DNA from: Alphaproteobacteria bacterium
GTDB taxonomy: Bacteria; Pseudomonadota; Alphaproteobacteria; Rhodospirillales; Rhodospirillaceae
Assembly: GCA_003250275.1 (NCBI GenBank)
Contig: QKGW01000123.1
Coordinates: 1 to 7,566, forward strand
Direction: 5' to 3'
Length of the DNA stretch: 7,566 bases
A program made the translations under genes and the position numbers. Shown here piece by piece: positions 5,705 to 7,566 of the stretch. A model generated the notes under the pieces. The model had not been told where the DNA came from and did not search any database. It saw only the letters and a list, made by a program, of their open reading frames with translations. Within the stretch, counting starts at the first letter, position 1, and each line of letters starts with the position of its first letter.

Positions 5705-6145
5705 ATGCCTCAGATGACCCTTTCCGCACTCACCGAGAAAATGCGCGGGATTACCGTGGCGATGCTCGCCACCCGGGCCGACGGCGGCGAGATCGCCATC
5801 CGTCCGATGAGCCACAACGGCGAGGTCGATTTCGACGGCGTGTCCTACTACTTCACCACCGAGGACAGCACCACCGTCGCCCATATCCTGCACAATCCCA
5901 AGGTGGCGCTCTCATTCCAGGGCTCCACCGGCCTCGTCGACCAGCGGCCGTTCCTGATGGCGGTCGAAGGCGTCGCCAAGCTGATCCACGACCGCGCCGC
6001 CTTCGAGGCGCACTGGCACGCGGGTTTGACGACGTGGCTCACCCACGATCTCGACACCCCCGGCCTGGTGCTGATCAAGGTGCGCGCGACGCGGATCCAC
6101 TACTGGGACGGCGACGACAGCGAAGGCGAGATGGAACTGCTTTAG
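5705..6145 (+). CDS. PPOX-fold protein, general stress protein 26-like
   Basis: A 146-residue protein of the pyridoxamine-5'-phosphate oxidase-like split-barrel family, in the general stress protein 26 branch, which binds FMN or related flavins; the physiological reaction is unknown. Marks are the N-terminal strand VAMLATRADGGEIAIRPMSH (18-37), SYYFTTEDSTTVAHILHNPK (47-66), VALSFQGSTG (67-76), and the branch-typical C-terminal EAHWHAGLTTWLTHDLDTPG (101-120) then IKVRATRIHYWDG. It is a single domain with no signal peptide, so cytoplasmic. The GGGAGG site (5693-5698) 6 nt before the ATG is strong. It is transcribed alone, with the lipoprotein gene divergent and the DUF2000 gene convergent and overlapping by four bases. 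It is unlikely to make pyridoxal phosphate itself: the true PdxH enzyme is longer and has different motifs. Confidence 0.9.
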   Translation: MPQMTLSALTEKMRGITVAMLATRADGGEIAIRPMSHNGEVDFDGVSYYFTTEDSTTVAHILHNPKVALSFQGSTGLVDQRPFLMAVEGVAKLIHDRAAFEAHWHAGLTTWLTHDLDTPGLVLIKVRATRIHYWDGDDSEGEMELL

Positions 6146-6558
6146 CGCAACAGGCGCAGCGCGCCGGTAAGCGAGCGCACCGCCTTCTCCGGCCCGACGA
6201 GACCGAGGCCGTCGATGGTTTCGGCGGCGAGGTCGCGCGCGGGCAGCTCGCGCTCGTAATCGGCGTAGACGTGGAGCGACCGCGCGAACGCGGGAAACGG
6301 CACCACCGCGAGCGCCTCGGCGTGGCCGAGCGCCTTCAGGGTGAGCGCCCGCAGCGTCTCCGCGTCGGCGGCGAGGATCGGCACCGGGCGGTTGGAGGAG
6401 ACGTCGATGCCGCGCCCCTCACGGTCGGCGAGCTTCGCCCCGGCGAGCCCCGGCACCCGCGCACCGAGGCCGATCGACACCGCCGCGACGGTATTGGCGA
6501 GCAGGCCGGGCGGCAGCTCGGGATTGACGATCACGGCGACGCGCAACGCTTCGGACAT
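6142..6558 (-). CDS. DUF2000 family protein
   Basis: A 138-residue soluble protein of the DUF2000 family, whose fold is related to the peptidyl-tRNA hydrolase 2 type; no function is established. Family marks are VAVIVNPELPPGLLANT (7-23), SIGLGARVPGL (28-38), NRPVPILAA (56-64), LAVVPFPAFARSLHVY (83-98), and the ending GLGLVGPEKAVRSLTGALRL (117-136) then LR. The ATG at 6556-6558 is supported by GAGAGG (6564-6569 on the plus strand as CCTCTC) 5 nt upstream. It is divergent from the Lrp/AsnC regulator gene, which makes it the natural target of that regulator through the palindrome-bearing intergenic region. Its stop (TAA) overlaps the stop of the PPOX gene in the four bases 6142-6145. Family call confident; role unknown. 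Confidence 0.9.
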   Translation of the reverse strand: MSEALRVAVIVNPELPPGLLANTVAAVSIGLGARVPGLAGAKLADREGRGIDVSSNRPVPILAADAETLRALTLKALGHAEALAVVPFPAFARSLHVYADYERELPARDLAAETIDGLGLVGPEKAVRSLTGALRLLR

Positions 6559-6609
6559 CTCAGCCTCTCGGAACGGGAAAACGGTAGCGGCAGGATACTG
6601 CGCCGGATG

Positions 6610-6652
6610 CGGAAAGATTTTCCGAATTCCCCTGCTTTCGGCTAAATTTCGG
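6610..6652. promoter_or_regulatory. Lrp/AsnC-type operator candidate in the divergent DUF2000/regulator region
   Basis: CGGAAA-GAT-TTTCCG (6610-6624) is a perfect 6+6 inverted repeat of 15 bp in total, the size and AT-rich-centre form known for Lrp-family boxes. Two further copies of a related half-site, TTTCGG, follow at 6636-6641 and 6647-6652, exactly 11 bp apart, so they would face the same side of the helix. A weak promoter reading toward the regulator, TTTCCG (6619-6624) and CTAAAT (6642-6647) with a 17-bp spacer, would overlap the palindrome, consistent with autorepression. Binding by the adjacent regulator is inferred. Confidence 0.5.
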
Positions 6653-6695
6653 TAAATCCTTCCTCCCGCACACGCATTGCCGAGGACCTTTCCCG

Positions 6696-7154
6696 ATGGA
6701 AGCCGCAGACACCCGCATTCTTGCCGCCCTCCAGGCCGATGGCCGCCTCACCAACCAGGACCTCGCCGAGCGCGCCGGGCTCTCCGCCTCGCCATGCTGG
6801 CGGCGGGTGAAGCAGATGGAGGAGACCGGGGTGATCGCGGGGTACCGCGCGATCGTCGACCGGCGCAAGCTCGGGCTCGGCGTCCTCGCGTTCGTGCGGG
6901 TGAAGATCGACAGCCATTCGGAGACCGAGGCGCGGCGCTTCGAGGACGACATCCAGCGCCTCGACGAGGTGGTCGCCTGCTACAGCATCGCGGGCACGGC
7001 GGATTTCCTGCTCCAGGTGGTCGCCGCCGACCTCGACGCCTACGCCGATTTCGCGATGAACGTGATCCGCCGCCTGCCGCGGATCAAGGAAATGGAAACC
7101 GCGATCGCGCTCAAGGAGGTCAAACCGTTGACCGGCTGGCCTCTCCCCCGCTGA
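6696..7154 (+). CDS. Lrp/AsnC family transcriptional regulator
   Basis: A 152-residue DNA-binding regulator of standard length. The N-terminal winged helix-turn-helix spans roughly residues 4-55: DTRILAALQADGRLTNQDLA, then SASPCWRRVKQMEETGVI (30-47) as the recognition helix region, then GYRAIVDRRKLGLG. The C-terminal RAM effector domain covers about 62-140, with the oligomerisation and ligand-turn motif GTADFLLQVV (100-109) and KEMETAIALKEVK (131-143). Proteins of this kind usually bind an amino acid and assemble as dimers to octamers or larger. Trp35 in the recognition helix, where enterobacterial Lrp/AsnC proteins often have Leu, is seen in some alphaproteobacterial members. GAGG lies about 9 nt before the ATG. 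The divergent DUF2000 gene is the most likely target, with autoregulation; the downstream DUF4396 gene may be co-transcribed. The effector is unknown. Confidence 0.94.
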   Translation: MEAADTRILAALQADGRLTNQDLAERAGLSASPCWRRVKQMEETGVIAGYRAIVDRRKLGLGVLAFVRVKIDSHSETEARRFEDDIQRLDEVVACYSIAGTADFLLQVVAADLDAYADFAMNVIRRLPRIKEMETAIALKEVKPLTGWPLPR

Positions 7155-7174
7155 CGGAACCCGTGCGGGGGCGT

Positions 7175-7189
7175 GGGGATTTCATCCCC
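7175..7189. repeat. Small perfect stem-loop before the DUF4396 gene
   Basis: GGGGAT-TTC-ATCCCC forms a 6-bp stem with a 3-nt loop and could extend by two G-U pairs. It ends two bases before the AAGGAG ribosome binding site (7192-7197) of the downstream gene. A second, looser pairing, CCCCCG (7145-7150) with CGGGGG (7166-7171), spans the regulator's stop codon. There is no T-run, so terminator function is doubtful; an mRNA element affecting translation start, or a DNA operator, are alternatives. Confidence 0.45.
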
Positions 7190-7203
7190 GTAAGGAGACT
7201 GCA

Positions 7204-7566
7204 ATGACCGGCTTTCCGCCGTGGCTGCATGGCCTCGCGATCCTGTCGCTGGCGCTCGGCGTCGCTTCGGCGGCGGTGATCGCCGTCGACGAGATTCGCC
7301 GCCCGCCGCGGATGTGGATCATGGGGCTGGTGTGGCCGCTCACCGCGCTGTTCGGCGGGGTGCTGTGGCTTTGGGCGTATTTCGCCTGGGGCCGCGGCCC
7401 GGTGCGCGGCACGCCGCGGGAGCCCCACCGCCGGATGCGCCACGGCGCGCGCCACCGCCACGGCGACGGCACGCCGTTCGCCGCCTCGGTGCTGAAGGGC
7501 GCGAGCCACTGCGGCGCGGGCTGCGCGCTCGGCGACCTGATCGCCGAATGGCTCGCCTGGACGGTG
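7204..7566 (+). CDS. DUF4396 membrane protein, N-terminal part (runs off the window)
   Basis: The visible 121 codons match the DUF4396 family of small integral membrane proteins of unknown function. A first hydrophobic segment (about residues 7-27) is followed by the family wording RRPPRMWIMGLVWPLTALFG (32-51), which opens the second segment (to about 62). A positively charged, histidine-rich loop follows (His75, His80, His84, His86), and then SHCGAGCALGDLIAEWLAW (101-119), the start of a third membrane segment and the strongest family mark. His102, Cys103 and Cys107 beside the histidine-rich loop could bind a metal; that is inference. The AAGGAG site (7192-7197) lies 6 nt before the ATG. It sits 49 nt after the Lrp gene and may share its transcript. 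The C-terminus lies beyond the window. Confidence 0.85.
   Translation, partial: MTGFPPWLHGLAILSLALGVASAAVIAVDEIRRPPRMWIMGLVWPLTALFGGVLWLWAYFAWGRGPVRGTPREPHRRMRHGARHRHGDGTPFAASVLKGASHCGAGCALGDLIAEWLAWTV

Noticed and set aside
5661..5716. Possible short leader peptide after AAGGAGG (5661-5667)
   Set aside because: Only an ATT could serve as start at suitable distance, giving about 13 codons overlapping the PPOX start; there is no independent support.
1..7566. Mobile element, CRISPR array, toxin-antitoxin or defence cassette
   Set aside because: No transposase, integrase, terminal repeats, spaced direct repeats or defence-type domains were seen; the remnant gene has no insertion-sequence trace near it.

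Overview
This is a GC-rich bacterial chromosomal stretch with strong G/C bias at third codon positions. The gene families (a short threonine aldolase, a valine-type CoA hydratase and hydrolase pair, DUF2000, DUF4336, DUF4396, an Lrp/AsnC regulator) and protein wording suggest a free-living alphaproteobacterium, perhaps a Rhodospirillales relative. That placement is inference; no rRNA or other phylogenetic marker is present. I see no tRNA or rRNA gene, CRISPR array, transposase, prophage gene or attachment site.

Layout. A threonine aldolase gene runs leftward and leaves the window just before its C-terminus. Across a 135-bp divergent intergenic region, which holds a perfect 7+7 palindrome over a TTGACA hexamer, a tight rightward cluster begins: enoyl-CoA hydratase, spermidine N-acetyltransferase (speG), 3-hydroxyisobutyryl-CoA hydrolase, and a YbaK/ProX-type aminoacyl-tRNA deacylase. 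A DUF4336 protein follows after a 66-bp gap almost filled by a 38-nt hairpin. The two CoA enzymes fit consecutive steps of valine breakdown (methacrylyl-CoA to 3-hydroxyisobutyryl-CoA to free 3-hydroxyisobutyrate). speG, lying between them, and the deacylase have no obvious metabolic link to those steps.

From 4756 to 5502 the minus strand looks decayed. There is a 59-codon C-terminal remnant of a GNAT acetyltransferase, then a terminator-like hairpin, then a small lipoprotein gene whose coding signal changes frame inside a CG-repeat run. Next come an intact rightward PPOX-family (general stress protein 26-like) flavin-fold protein and a convergent DUF2000 protein. An Lrp/AsnC regulator is divergent from the DUF2000 gene; their shared intergenic region holds a 15-bp palindrome and repeated TTTCGG half-sites. 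The window ends inside a DUF4396 membrane protein gene preceded by a small stem-loop next to its ribosome binding site.

Overall this is mostly housekeeping and accessory metabolism. I did not find convincing evidence of a new multi-gene system. The items most worth a second look are the cis-regulatory palindromes, the misplaced speG, and the two decayed or frameshifted genes.
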